From an uncultured Alphaproteobacteria bacterium (GTDB lineage: Bacteria > Pseudomonadota > Alphaproteobacteria > Caulobacterales > Aquidulcibacteraceae), in contig CADEEL010000003.1 in NCBI GenBank assembly GCA_902826335.1, positions 68,046-132,045 on the forward strand: a DNA stretch of 64,000 nt, written 5' to 3'. The notes below the pieces were generated by a model that saw only the letters and a list, made by a program, of their open reading frames with translations, had not been told where the DNA came from and did not search any database. Every line of letters begins with the position of its first letter. Within the stretch, counting starts at the first letter, position 1. The translations under genes and the position numbers were made by a program. This document shows positions 46,847 to 55,103 of this stretch, piece by piece.

Positions 46847-47751
46847 GCGCGATGACAAAAGCTTTGCGCACGCCGGAGGCGCGCTTTTCCGCTCTGCCCG
46901 ATTGGCCCTATGCGCCGAACTATGTGGAGGACCTGCCTGGCTATGAAGGCCTGCGCCTGCATTATGTGGACGAAGGCCCGCGCGATGCGCCGGTCTTCCT
47001 GTGCCTGCATGGCGAGCCGAGCTGGGCCTATCTCTATCGCCGCATGATTCCGGTGTTTCTGAGGGCGAACGCGCGCGTCATTGCGCCGGACTTCTTCGGC
47101 TTCGGCCGCAGCGACAAGCCGATTGACGATGCGGCCTACACCGCCCCCTTCCATCGCGACGCAATTCTTGCACTGATCGCGCGCCTTGATTTGCAGCGCA
47201 TCACTCTGGTGGTGCAGGATTGGGGCGGGCTCATCGGCCTCACCCTGCCGCTCGACGCGCCGGGGCGCTATGAGCGTCTCATCGTCATGAACACGGCGTT
47301 CGGAACGGGCGCGCCGCCCTCGCCCGGCTTCATCGCCTGGCGCGATTACGCGGCCAAGACGCCGGACATGCCCGTGGGCGCGCTCATCGCGCGCGGCACG
47401 CCGCACCTGACGCCTGCGGAAATCGCCGCTTACGATGCGCCGTTCCCGGACGGTTCCTACAAAGCCGGCGTGCGCCGCTTTCCCCAGCTTGTGCCGACGA
47501 CGCCGGATGATCCCTTCGCAATCCTCTCGCGCCGCGCGCGCGATTTCTGGCGCGATGAATGGACCGGCCAAAGCTTCATGGCGATTGGCATGGCCGATCC
47601 AGTCCTGGGCCCGGGCGTGATGAATGCGCTGCGCGCTGACATTCGCAATTGCCCGGCGCCCATGGAGATCGAAGGCGCCGGCCATTTCGTGCAGGAATGG
47701 GGCGCGCCGATCGCCGAGGCGGCGCTGGCTTCCTTCGCCGGAAAAACCTGA
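46843..47751 (+). CDS. Haloalkane dehalogenase (HLD-I, DhlA-like)
   Basis: Hydrolytic dehalogenase that converts halogenated alkanes to alcohols. Close DhlA-type features: LCLHGEPSWAYLYRRM (oxyanion Glu58), nucleophile Asp126 in VVQDWGG with halide-binding Trp127, Asp in MAIGMADPVLGPGVM, and catalytic His in AGHFVQEWG. The 302-residue length is typical. It begins with GTG overlapping the crotonase stop (GTGA) and ends overlapping ppa by one base. True activity must be tested because HLD-like folds include non-dehalogenases. Confidence 0.88.
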   Translation: MSAMTKALRTPEARFSALPDWPYAPNYVEDLPGYEGLRLHYVDEGPRDAPVFLCLHGEPSWAYLYRRMIPVFLRANARVIAPDFFGFGRSDKPIDDAAYTAPFHRDAILALIARLDLQRITLVVQDWGGLIGLTLPLDAPGRYERLIVMNTAFGTGAPPSPGFIAWRDYAAKTPDMPVGALIARGTPHLTPAEIAAYDAPFPDGSYKAGVRRFPQLVPTTPDDPFAILSRRARDFWRDEWTGQSFMAIGMADPVLGPGVMNALRADIRNCPAPMEIEGAGHFVQEWGAPIAEAALASFAGKT

Positions 47752-48275
47752 TGGACGTTACGAAATTATCGCCGGGCCGCGATCCGCCGCGCGAACTCAA
47801 CGCCTTCATCGAAATTCCCCAAGGCGGCCAGCCGGTGAAGTACGAGTTGGACAAGGCCTCCGGCGCGCTGTTCGTCGATCGCTTCCTGCACACCTCGATG
47901 ATTTACCCCTCCAATTACGGCTTCATTCCCGGCACGCTGGGCGAGGATGGCGATCCGCTGGACATATTGGTCGTTACGCCCATCCCGGTCATCGCCGGCG
48001 CCGTCATCCGCGCGCGGCCCGTTGGCGTTCTCCTGATGGACGATGAAAAAGGCGTCGATGAAAAAATCCTCGCCGTGCCGATTGATGCGCTCAATCCCTT
48101 CTACGCCGATGTGCGCACGCACGCCGATCTCCCGCCGCTGCTCATCGCGCAGATCGCCCATTTCTTCCGCCACTATAAGGATTTGGAGCCGGGCAAGGCC
48201 GCCAGCGTCGGCGATTGGGCGACGCTGGAGGCCGCACACGAGCGCATCATGCTTGCCATTGGCCGTTACGAATGA
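47751..48275 (+). CDS. ppa: Inorganic pyrophosphatase
   Basis: Hydrolyses pyrophosphate to drive biosynthesis. The 174-residue family I enzyme shows FIEIPQGGQPVKYELDK, YPSNYGFIPGTLGEDGDPLD (metal-binding D-x-D-P-x-D block) and the C-terminal HFFRHYKDLEPGK. It overlaps the dehalogenase stop by one base (TGATG) and the hotdog gene by four. Housekeeping gene placed within an otherwise catabolic-looking operon. Confidence 0.96.
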   Translation: MDVTKLSPGRDPPRELNAFIEIPQGGQPVKYELDKASGALFVDRFLHTSMIYPSNYGFIPGTLGEDGDPLDILVVTPIPVIAGAVIRARPVGVLLMDDEKGVDEKILAVPIDALNPFYADVRTHADLPPLLIAQIAHFFRHYKDLEPGKAASVGDWATLEAAHERIMLAIGRYE

Positions 48276-48538
48276 GCGATGCAACGCACGCGCCAAACGC
48301 GCTCGCGCTGTTCAGCAACATGACGGGCGCCCTCGCGGCCGAGACGGCGCGCGCCGCCGGTGCGCCGACGGCGCTCGTCTCGATCACGTTTGACATGATG
48401 GGCGAAGGCCAACCGGCCGCCACGCGGGTGGACATCGTGCGCGCCACCAAATCCCTGGTGTTTTCGCAAGGCGACATCCTGGACGGCGCGGGCCGGCGCC
48501 TGCTCGCCGCTGCCGCCGTGCACAAAATCCTCAAATAA
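48272..48538 (+). CDS. Small hotdog-fold (PaaI-like thioesterase) protein
   Basis: An 88-residue protein. The block VSITFDMMGEGQPAATRVDI then RATKSLVFSQGDILDGAGRRLLAAAAVHKI reads like the last strands of a PaaI/YbgC-type hotdog thioesterase, but the N-terminal part is short. It could be a truncated thioesterase or a small acyl-CoA-binding relative. Start ATG overlaps the ppa stop (ATGA). Last gene of the operon. Confidence 0.6.
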   Translation: MSDATHAPNALALFSNMTGALAAETARAAGAPTALVSITFDMMGEGQPAATRVDIVRATKSLVFSQGDILDGAGRRLLAAAAVHKILK

Positions 48539-48543
48539 GAAGG

Positions 48544-49107
48544 TCAGCGTCGCCGGGAGGCGATCGCTTGGGCTTGCACAAAGAAGTCATGGGCTCCGTC
48601 CGCGCCAAGATCGGTGCGCCAGGCGCGAATAATTCCATGGCGATCGATGATGAGGAAGCTCGGGCTCCAGTCGATGGCATAATTTTCGTGCATCCAGGTG
48701 CGCGTCTCATCAAACGCGACAGGCCAGGAATAATTGTATTCCGTGAAATAGGCGGGCACGGAGCCCCAACGGCCGAACCGGTTCTGCGTGTGAATCTGCA
48801 GGAAGGCGAGGCGCCGATCGCCAGCCGCCAGCCGCGCCAATTCATTCGTATGCGGACCATCTAGGACGCAATCCGGACACCACAGCCCGCCCACATACAA
48901 GATGAGCGTGCGCCCGCGATAATCAGCAAGCCGCGCGCGCGCCCCGCCCAGCAGCGGAAAATCAAACGCCGGCGCGGCCTGCCCCAGCATCCGATAGGCG
49001 CGCGGGCGCGGATCGCCCGGAGCGCCGGGGGCCACGGCCTGCGCGAACGCCGCGCCCGCCGCGCCGCAGGCAAGCGCGGCCAGCGCGAATACGCGGCGCG
49101 AGATCAT
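48544..49107 (-). CDS. Exported thioredoxin-fold (redoxin/TlpA-like) protein
   Basis: A 187-residue protein with a signal peptide ([23 protein letters not shown]). The thioredoxin-type motif WCPDC is near residue 76 in YVGGLWCPDCVLDG. The block FLQIHTQNRFG and IDWSPSFLIIDRHGIIRAW follow, as in AhpC/TSA-TlpA-type periplasmic redoxins. It overlaps the stop of the upstream thiolase by one base, so the two are coupled. Confidence 0.8.
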   Translation of the reverse strand: MISRRVFALAALACGAAGAAFAQAVAPGAPGDPRPRAYRMLGQAAPAFDFPLLGGARARLADYRGRTLILYVGGLWCPDCVLDGPHTNELARLAAGDRRLAFLQIHTQNRFGRWGSVPAYFTEYNYSWPVAFDETRTWMHENYAIDWSPSFLIIDRHGIIRAWRTDLGADGAHDFFVQAQAIASRRR

Positions 49108-50294
49108 CACAGCACTTCAAACAAGCCGGCCGCGCCCATCCCCCCGCCAATGCACATGGTGACGACGGCCGTCTTCGCCTTGCGCCTTTTGCCTTCCATC
49201 AGCACATGGCCGGTGAGCCGCGCGCCGGTCATCCCGAACGGATGGCCGATGGCGATCGAGCCGCCATTCACATTGTATTTGTCCGGATCGATGCCGAGCT
49301 TGTCGCGGCAATAGAGGCACTGGCTCGCGAACGCTTCGTTGAGCTCCCAGAGGTCGATGTCATCGACCTTGAGCCCATGCCGCTCCAGAAGACGCGGCAC
49401 GGCGAACACCGGGCCGATGCCCATTTCATCCGGCGCGCAGCCGGCCACGGCGAACCCCTTGAAGAGGCCCATAGGTTCAAGGCCGCGCTTTTCGGCCTCC
49501 TTCTCGTCCATCAGCACGACAGCCGCCGCGCCATCCGACAATTGCGAGGCGTTGCCGGCGGTGACGAACTGGCCGGCTCCGCGCACGGGTTCGAGCTTGG
49601 CGAGCCCTTCCGGCGTTGTATCCGCGCGGTTGCACTCATCGCGATCGACAACGTAATCGACCATAGATTCTTCTTTGGTCTCCTTGTTCACCTTCTTCAT
49701 TTTCGTCTGCATCGGGACGATTTCATCATTGAAGAGGCCGGCCTGCTGCGCGGCCGCGATGCGTTGCTGGGAGCGCAGCGCATATTCATCCTGATAATCG
49801 CGCGCCAGCCCATAGCGCGCCGCCACGATATCGGCCGTTTCGATCATCGGCATCCACAAGGCCGGCATCAGGCCCATCAGCTTATGCTCGATAATGTGGT
49901 GGCGGTTCTGCTGGCCGCTCATCTGCACGAGGGAAATGGATTCAACCCCGCCGCCGACCGCCGCCTTCGCGCCCTCCTGCATAATGTAGTGCGAAGCCGA
50001 GGCGATCGCCTGCAGCCCCGATGAACAGAACCGGTTGATCGTCGTGCCCGACGTGGTGATCGGCAGGCCCGCCCACATGGCGGAGAGCCGCGCCACATTC
50101 ATGCCCGTCGCGCCTTCCGGTGCGCCGCAGCCGAGGATCACATCCTCGATCTCGGCCGGATCGAGGCCGGAGCGCGCCACCGCATGCTGAATGCAATGGC
50201 CGGCCATCGCCGCGCCATGTGTTTCGTTGAACCCGCCCCGGCCAGATTTCGCCAGCCCCGTCCGTGCATAAGACACCACCACCGCGCGCCGCAT
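49107..50294 (-). CDS. Acetyl-CoA C-acyltransferase (thiolase)
   Basis: A 395-residue thiolase in fatty-acid or branched acyl-CoA degradation. Nucleophile Cys is in [10 protein letters not shown] near 88, the catalytic His in [10 protein letters not shown] and the second Cys in [12 protein letters not shown] strong AAGGAGAGG ribosome binding site fixes the ATG ending at 50294. It is first gene of an operon with the redoxin. With the nearby crotonase it suggests an acyl-CoA catabolic theme, though the two lie on different strands. Confidence 0.93.
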   Translation of the reverse strand: MRRAVVVSYARTGLAKSGRGGFNETHGAAMAGHCIQHAVARSGLDPAEIEDVILGCGAPEGATGMNVARLSAMWAGLPITTSGTTINRFCSSGLQAIASASHYIMQEGAKAAVGGGVESISLVQMSGQQNRHHIIEHKLMGLMPALWMPMIETADIVAARYGLARDYQDEYALRSQQRIAAAQQAGLFNDEIVPMQTKMKKVNKETKEESMVDYVVDRDECNRADTTPEGLAKLEPVRGAGQFVTAGNASQLSDGAAAVVLMDEKEAEKRGLEPMGLFKGFAVAGCAPDEMGIGPVFAVPRLLERHGLKVDDIDLWELNEAFASQCLYCRDKLGIDPDKYNVNGGSIAIGHPFGMTGARLTGHVLMEGKRRKAKTAVVTMCIGGGMGAAGLFEVL

Positions 50295-50361
50295 CAGCCT
50301 CTCCTTTTGCTCACGGGAGACCATAGCGGGCGCGCGCGGGCGGCGTCAAAGCGAGGCTATT

Positions 50362-50473
50362 GCGGTTTCAGGCCGAGTGGAATCCGGTCGGCCGCCCGGA
50401 AACCGCAATAATCAAATGGTTGGACCGCGTTCGGACGGAAAACCGGTTCCCACTTTTCCTGAACGCGGTCTAA
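50362..50473. repeat. Two-hairpin repeat, family B copy 2
   Basis: First stem GCGGTTTC (50362-50369) with GAAACCGC (50399-50406); second stem GACCGCGTTC (50423-50432) with GAACGCGGTC (50461-50470). Compared with copy 1 (28385-28494), the first stem has G-to-T and A-to-C changes on both arms that preserve pairing. It lies upstream of thiolase and beside the end of an SRPBCC gene. Confidence 0.8.
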
Positions 50474-50474
50474 G

Positions 50475-50945
50475 TTAGTTGGCGCGCCCCTCGACCAGCG
50501 ACTTGAGCGCCGGCAGCACGAAGTCGCGATAGCCCTTCCACACTTCATCGCGCAGCGGCTGAATCTCCCGCAACGGAAACTGATCCCAGCCCGAGTGGCG
50601 CAATCGAACCAGGGTCTGCTTCGGCGCCAATTCCTTGAGCCCAACCACCACGATCGTTTGCGGCTTGCCCGGCGCGCCCCAGGAAAATTGCAGCCGCTGC
50701 ATCGGCTCCACCGCCTCCACGACGCACTCCATCGCCTGGGCGATGTCGTTCTTGGCGCGCTTCTTATCGTCCGGCTGCATGTAGAATTTGGCGCCCACCT
50801 GGCGCTTGTAGCGAATGCCGGTGAACCAGCGCGGAAAGGTGGAATCGCCGCTCATCCGCTCCCAGACGGTCTTGATGTCAGCGTCGATCTCGATGTCTTG
50901 CTGGATCGGCAGGAGATCGTTCAGCGGCGGGGCTTGATCGGCCAT
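50475..50945 (-). CDS. SRPBCC family protein (AHSA1-like)
   Basis: A 156-residue START/Bet v1-fold protein with a ligand-binding cavity. DIEIDADIKTVWERMS and the C-terminal GWDQFPLREIQPLRDEVWKGY are typical. It is the distal gene of an ArsR-led operon. Sister copy at 50977-51426 shares the block QFP...IRDxxxxGW, so this is a tandem duplication that has diverged. Function unknown. Confidence 0.85.
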   Translation of the reverse strand: MADQAPPLNDLLPIQQDIEIDADIKTVWERMSGDSTFPRWFTGIRYKRQVGAKFYMQPDDKKRAKNDIAQAMECVVEAVEPMQRLQFSWGAPGKPQTIVVVGLKELAPKQTLVRLRHSGWDQFPLREIQPLRDEVWKGYRDFVLPALKSLVEGRAN

Positions 50946-50976
50946 TGGCGGGTCCCTGAATGGAGGCGCGCCACCC

Positions 50977-51426
50977 CTACCCGGTTTCAACCGCGCGCTT
51001 CAAGCCAGGGAGCACGAACGAGGCCCACCCGCCGGCGAGCATGTCGCGAATTGGCCGGATCGCATCGGCGGGGAACTGCTCCCAGCCCACATGCTCAAAC
51101 ACCAGGCGCGTGCGCCCCGGCGCGGCGTGCGACAGCATAAAACTCACAAAGGTCGCCGGTGTGCCGGGCATGAACCATGAGAACTTGAACAGCGTCGGCG
51201 CGTCGAGCGCCAGGATCTCGCAATGCGTCGCGCCGGAAATGTCATCGGCCGCGCGCTTGGCGCCATCCTGCTGCATGTAAAAGAGCGCCCCCACGCGCGC
51301 TTCATAACGCATGCAGCCCAGCCAAACGGACACGCGCGGCGCGTCCGTCAGCGTGCGCCAGACTTTCTCGACGCTCGCCGCGATCTCAATCTCCTCGCGA
51401 ATAGGCGCGAGCGCATGGTCACTCAT
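50977..51426 (-). CDS. SRPBCC family protein (AHSA1-like)
   Basis: A 149-residue START-fold protein. EIEIAASVEKVWRTLTDAP is the usual first strand-helix; VGWEQFPADAIRPIRDMLAGGW is near the C terminus. It overlaps the ArsR gene by eight bases with a GGAGG ribosome binding site eight bases before the ATG ending at 51426. Such ArsR plus SRPBCC pairs often respond to small hydrophobic ligands. Ligand unknown. Confidence 0.86.
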   Translation of the reverse strand: MSDHALAPIREEIEIAASVEKVWRTLTDAPRVSVWLGCMRYEARVGALFYMQQDGAKRAADDISGATHCEILALDAPTLFKFSWFMPGTPATFVSFMLSHAAPGRTRLVFEHVGWEQFPADAIRPIRDMLAGGWASFVLPGLKRAVETG

Positions 51427-51733
51427 CGTCATCCTCCGCCAGCGCCTTCAGGCGCGCCAAACGATCGCGCCAGAAGGCGCCCAGCCAGCCATGCGCCGCG
51501 CTGAGCCGCGCGCGCTCCAATTCATAGACGTTCTCGCGCCCGGCCCGCGTCTCGCGGACCAGCCCGCTCGCGCGCAGCACGGCCAGATGTTTGGACACCG
51601 CCGGCCGGCTGATCGCGAACCGCGCGGCCAATTCATGCACCGGCGCGCGCCCGCGCCGCAGCGTGCGCAAAATCTCTCGCCGCGTGGGATCGGCGAGTGC
51701 GGCGAACACCTGGCTGAGCGCGGCTTCCGTCAC
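51419..51733 (-). CDS. ArsR family transcriptional regulator
   Basis: A 104-residue winged-helix repressor. ALADPTRREILRTLRRGRAPVHELA then RFAISRPAVSKHLAVLRASGLV is the ArsR/SmtB helix-turn-helix. The conserved metal-binding cysteine pair is absent, so it probably senses a non-metal ligand, consistent with its SRPBCC neighbours. It begins with GTG just downstream of a palindromic operator (51742-51765), implying autoregulation of the three-gene operon. Confidence 0.88.
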   Translation of the reverse strand: MTEAALSQVFAALADPTRREILRTLRRGRAPVHELAARFAISRPAVSKHLAVLRASGLVRETRAGRENVYELERARLSAAHGWLGAFWRDRLARLKALAEDDDE

Positions 51734-51741
51734 GCCCGCAT

Positions 51742-51765
51742 ACTGGTAGCCAATCGGTTACCAGT
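51742..51765. promoter_or_regulatory. Palindromic operator of the ArsR-SRPBCC operon
   Basis: Near-perfect dyad: ACTGGTA and TACCAGT arms at 51742-51748 and 51759-51765, with an inner CC/GG step around the AATC centre. It lies about 10 bases upstream of the ArsR GTG start, so a bound repressor would block promoter access. Confidence 0.65.
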
Positions 51766-51786
51766 CAAGCCGCCGCCTCATTGCGC

Positions 51787-52194
51787 CTAAGCGTGCGGCG
51801 ACCCGCTGTGCGGATTGAGGCCAGAAGGACCTGCCTCGGTCGGCTGAACCGACGCTGAAGTGTGAGGCGGCGTCTCCCGCGCCGCCGCCTCAGCGCGCAT
51901 CCGCGCAAGTTCGGCATCGATTTCCGCTTCCTTGCGACCCGGCTTTGCTCTTCGCGTGCGCACCACGACGATGATCGCCCCAACCGCCGCAAAGATCGCC
52001 ACGCCGACGACAGTGTCGATTGCAGCGGCAAGAAGCACAACCTCCATGGGGAGATCGGCAGTCTGCGGATCATTTGCCGCCCTCACATAATAGATAAAGC
52101 CTGTGAGCGCGGCGTAACACAGGGAAAAGCCGCTCCAAAACCACCACGCCGGGCGAAACCACAACATCGCCCACCCAACGATCAGAAGGAACAT
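51787..52194 (-). CDS. Small membrane protein with GPSGLNPHSG tail
   Basis: A 135-residue protein with about three hydrophobic helices (FLLIVGWAMLWF; FWSGFSLCYAALTGFIYYV; and MEVVLLAAAIDTVVGVAIFA), then a charged helix (GRKEAEIDAELARMRAEAAA) and a low-complexity C-terminal tail. The final block GPSGLNPHSGSPHA nearly repeats the tail GFSGVNPHGGPPQV of the next gene upstream. Start is ATG ending at 52194, with a GGGAG ribosome binding site. No family recognised. Confidence 0.65.
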   Translation of the reverse strand: MFLLIVGWAMLWFRPAWWFWSGFSLCYAALTGFIYYVRAANDPQTADLPMEVVLLAAAIDTVVGVAIFAAVGAIIVVVRTRRAKPGRKEAEIDAELARMRAEAAARETPPHTSASVQPTEAGPSGLNPHSGSPHA

Positions 52195-52270
52195 TGAGTG
52201 CACTCCCTGACAACACGAAGCACGCGACCAACGTCTTAGTCAGTGCGTGTGCACATGCATAAGACGCGCC

Positions 52271-53416
52271 TCACACTTGCGGCGGCCCGCCATGCGGATT
52301 GACGCCGGAAAAGCCCACATCCGCCGGCGTCGGCGCGGGCTGCGCCGGCGCGCTCGTCCCGCCCGGCTGCATCGGATTGCCGCCAAGGATTTCACTGCCG
52401 CGGCGCTGAATCCAGCGCGCGATATCGTCCGCCATGATGCCGGCGATGATGCCCACAAGCCCCACGGTAAAGGGATTGAGCAACGCCGCGTTCGCGGCCG
52501 AGGATTGGCCGGGCACGAACGAGAGACCGGCGAGCGTGGCGTTGGCGACGATGTAGAAGGCCAGCGCCGTCACCATGCCGAATATCATCCGTACAATGAT
52601 TTCCGCGAAGGTGACCGGATTAGGCCGGCTCATATAGGCCGGGAAGAGGTAGAGGATCGCCCCCAGCGCGCCCATCAGCAGCACCAGCAAAGTGGACATG
52701 AAAGTGGGGTGCGCGCCGACCAAAGCCGAGCCGATGCCGAGCGGGCTGGTGCGCCGGATCGCGTCCGCTTCGCTGCGTACGCGGTTATAGGCGGTGTGAT
52801 CGTCAACAATGGTTTGCTGCAGGGCGATGATGCGATTATCGCTTTCCGCAACCTGCCCGCCCACGAGGCGTTGGCGCACTTGCAGCGTGCGCCGCTCCGT
52901 CTCACGCGCTGTCTGCGAATCTTCCAACTGGCCGAGGCGCTCGGCCGTTTGCCGAATGGTGGACGCCGTCTGGCTCTGCTCCGCCGGCAGGCCTGGCGCG
53001 GAGATGAGCGCGCTCGCGCGCACTTCGAGCTGCGCGCTGTCGAGCGCGGCGGCCGGTTGCGCGCCCTCGGCGCGCCCGAGCGTCTCCTCAAGGCCGGCGA
53101 CGCCCTGCGCGAGATCGGCGACCGTTTGGCTGATTGTTTGCTGGCCCGCTTCGATCTCAGAATTGAGCGTGGCGAGCCGCTGCTCGATCTGCGCGCGTTC
53201 GCCGCGTTGCTGGGCGGTGTCCGCCTCGATTTGTGCGATCTGGCGATCGATGTCATCGAGCTGCGCAATGGAGAGGATGCCGTTCGTGCGCGGCGCCACT
53301 TGCGCCAGGTTGAACTGGAACGAACGCGCGCTGAACAGGAAGGAATTGATCCCCAGCGCCGCCACCATCACGATCGCGAGAAAAAATCCGACGAACCATT
53401 TGTGAACGCTGCTCAT
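52271..53416 (-). CDS. Coiled-coil membrane protein with GFSGVNPHGG tail
   Basis: A 381-residue protein. An N-terminal helix (FVGFFLAIVMVAALGINSF) is followed by a long coiled-coil from about 45 to 215 (repeating leucine/glutamine heptads, for example IAQIEADTAQQRGERAQIEQ). Then come three helices (TLLVLLMGALGAILYLFPAYM; IIVRMIFGMVTALAFYIVA; PFTVGLVGIIAGIMADDIARWI) and a proline-rich tail ending in GFSGVNPHGGPPQV. Possible envelope tether or spacer. A GGGGGAGA ribosome binding site fixes the ATG ending at 53416. Unrecognised family. Confidence 0.7.
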   Translation of the reverse strand: MSSVHKWFVGFFLAIVMVAALGINSFLFSARSFQFNLAQVAPRTNGILSIAQLDDIDRQIAQIEADTAQQRGERAQIEQRLATLNSEIEAGQQTISQTVADLAQGVAGLEETLGRAEGAQPAAALDSAQLEVRASALISAPGLPAEQSQTASTIRQTAERLGQLEDSQTARETERRTLQVRQRLVGGQVAESDNRIIALQQTIVDDHTAYNRVRSEADAIRRTSPLGIGSALVGAHPTFMSTLLVLLMGALGAILYLFPAYMSRPNPVTFAEIIVRMIFGMVTALAFYIVANATLAGLSFVPGQSSAANAALLNPFTVGLVGIIAGIMADDIARWIQRRGSEILGGNPMQPGGTSAPAQPAPTPADVGFSGVNPHGGPPQV

Positions 53417-53473
53417 GGTCTCCCCCTCATGTGCGGACGCACTACGCATCCCGCCCGCCGCCAAATCAAGTGC

Positions 53474-53577
53474 CAGAGCATTTTCCGACGAAGTGGCCAC
53501 CGGTTCGGCGCGGAAAATGCGTCAATTCAAAAAGCCAGAGCGTGATCCCGGTTCAAATTGACCGGATCATGCTCTGA
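53474..53577. repeat. Two-hairpin repeat related to family B
   Basis: First hairpin: GCATTTTCCG (53478-53487) with CGGAAAATGC (53511-53520), core AAGTGGCCACCGGTTC. Second hairpin: CAGAGCGTGATCC (from 53536) against GGATCATGCTCTG (to about 53576). The core AAGTGG then ACCGGTT also occurs in family B read on the other strand. It sits between mltA and the coiled-coil gene. Confidence 0.7.
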
Positions 53578-53582
53578 CCGAC

Positions 53583-54821
53583 TTACCGCCCCGCGGAAAC
53601 GCCCGGATCGCGCGCCGCCACCGCCGCGCCGGCTTGTCTCGGCGTCAGCGTCCAGAACCGCACGCCCTCTGCGTTCATGCGCTCGGCGCGCGCGCCTGCC
53701 TCCGGCCCCGCGCCGAAGAACACATCCCCGCGCAGCGGCCCGCGCCGGATCGCCCCGCCCGTATCTTGCGCGGCCATGAGCCGCCGGAACGGCGCGCCGT
53801 CGTAAATCGCATCGACGAAAATAAGCGCCCCATAAGGATGAAACGCCGGATCGACGGCCATAGATCCCAGCGGCGTGAGGCTCACATTGGCGGCCCCGCG
53901 TGGGCCCACGCTCGGATCGGAAATCGCCTCGTCCTGAAAGAACACGTAGCTCGGATCGGCGTTCAGCGCCGCGCGCGCGCGCTCCGCAGGCAAGGAATCG
54001 AAATAGGCGCGAAAGCCGCGCCAGGTGCCGCCATTGGCGGGCAAGTCCCCGCGCTCGCGCGCCGCGCCGATGGCCGAGCGCCAGCGATAGCCGTTCTGCG
54101 CGGAAAATTGCGCGCGTCTTTGTTCGCCATCGGGAAACACCAGCCGCCCCGAACCTTGCACCTGCAGATTATAGACATCGACCGGATGGGCGTAGCCCAG
54201 CGCCGGGCCTGGATTGGACGTGATCTCCGCGCGCGAGGGATAGGGCCGCACGCGATCACCCTGAAGACGCCCCGTCAGCGTGCGCGGCGCGCCCCGCAGC
54301 GTTTCACTATCATAGGCTTCTGCGAACGCGCCGAGATCGACCGTGATCATATCGTTTGGGCGTGGCCGCAGCGGCTCGCGAAAATCGCCTTCCGGCGTGC
54401 GCCGCGCCTGGATCACCGGCTCATAATAGGCGGTGAGCCGCGCCTGGCCGTTCGCACTGACGACCGCGTGCGGGGTGAATTGCGCCTCGAAGAACGCCCG
54501 CGCGCCATCCGCCGGCGCCCCATCCGCCGCCGCGCAAGCGGGCAGCCAATCGCCGACCACGCCGCCATAGCGCGCCGACGCGCCCACGGCGTCGCCGGGC
54601 GGGCGCGTGCGCCAGCGGACGCACTGGCGCTGAAACGCAGCGAATGCGGGCGCAAGATCGGCGCTCCCCCATCCCGGAAGGTCGGAAAAACGCACCGGAC
54701 TCATCGAAAATGTCGGCGCCGCGCCCGGCGCGGTCGCCGGCCCGGCGGGCGGCGCGGTCCGGGAGGTGGCGCAGGCCGCCAGCGTGGTCGCCGCGGCGAG
54801 GGCGAGCGTAATGCGGATCAT
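53583..54821 (-). CDS. mltA: Membrane-bound lytic murein transglycosylase A
   Basis: A 412-residue outer-membrane lipoprotein (lipobox LAAC near residue 17) that cleaves peptidoglycan with anhydro-muramic acid formation. The MltA barrel includes LTAYYEPVIQARR and the GYAHPVDVYNLQVQGSGRL block; the 3D domain has FVDAIYDGAPFRRLMAAQDTGGAI then VFFGAGPEAGARA. Normal length. A GGGAG ribosome binding site precedes the ATG. Confidence 0.93.
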   Translation of the reverse strand: MIRITLALAAATTLAACATSRTAPPAGPATAPGAAPTFSMSPVRFSDLPGWGSADLAPAFAAFQRQCVRWRTRPPGDAVGASARYGGVVGDWLPACAAADGAPADGARAFFEAQFTPHAVVSANGQARLTAYYEPVIQARRTPEGDFREPLRPRPNDMITVDLGAFAEAYDSETLRGAPRTLTGRLQGDRVRPYPSRAEITSNPGPALGYAHPVDVYNLQVQGSGRLVFPDGEQRRAQFSAQNGYRWRSAIGAARERGDLPANGGTWRGFRAYFDSLPAERARAALNADPSYVFFQDEAISDPSVGPRGAANVSLTPLGSMAVDPAFHPYGALIFVDAIYDGAPFRRLMAAQDTGGAIRRGPLRGDVFFGAGPEAGARAERMNAEGVRFWTLTPRQAGAAVAARDPGVSAGR

Positions 54822-55011
54822 TAGGCGCTCCCGTGGCCAGAGCGGCGGACTACTGGTTTCAATGTCTCTTATGGATTTGAATTGCGATGCTCGGATGGTC
54901 TGAGGGGTGGATCGCAATTCAAGCCCGAGACATTGGCGAAGCCCCCCTCCTAGCCCGTCTTTCGACGCGCGTCTTGCCTCGCCGCTGTCATGAAGTTATT
55001 GTGAATCACCT

Positions 55012-55030
55012 TATGCTCATTTGTAGCATA
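55012..55030. promoter_or_regulatory. nad operator 1 (TATGCT-N7-AGCATA)
   Basis: Inverted repeat with six-base arms separated by seven bases; the outer base also pairs (CTTATGCT...AGCATAAG). The second site has the same arms and spacing. In alphaproteobacteria nadABC is often controlled by the NadQ repressor; these sites fit a dimeric regulator of that kind. Confidence 0.65.
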
Positions 55031-55073
55031 AGTGGGGGTGGGCGCCTGGTTGGCGGCGTTCGCCTCTCCTACA

Positions 55074-55092
55074 TATGCTCAGCCTGAGCATA
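55074..55092. promoter_or_regulatory. nad operator 2, overlapping the nadA ribosome binding site
   Basis: TATGCTCAGCCTGAGCATA is a perfect 19-base palindrome with a single central base, ending one base into the AAGGAGG of nadA. Its centre is 62 bases from operator 1, about six helical turns, so both sites face the same side of the helix. Confidence 0.7.
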
Positions 55093-55103
55093 AGGAGGCC
55101 GCC

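Larger units (their letters stand above)
54822..55103. other. Divergent regulatory region of mltA and nadA
   Basis: About 280 bases without a gene. It holds the two nad operators listed separately and must include both promoters. The sequence between 54940 and 55020 is notably less G+C-rich than average, fitting a promoter. Confidence 0.5.
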
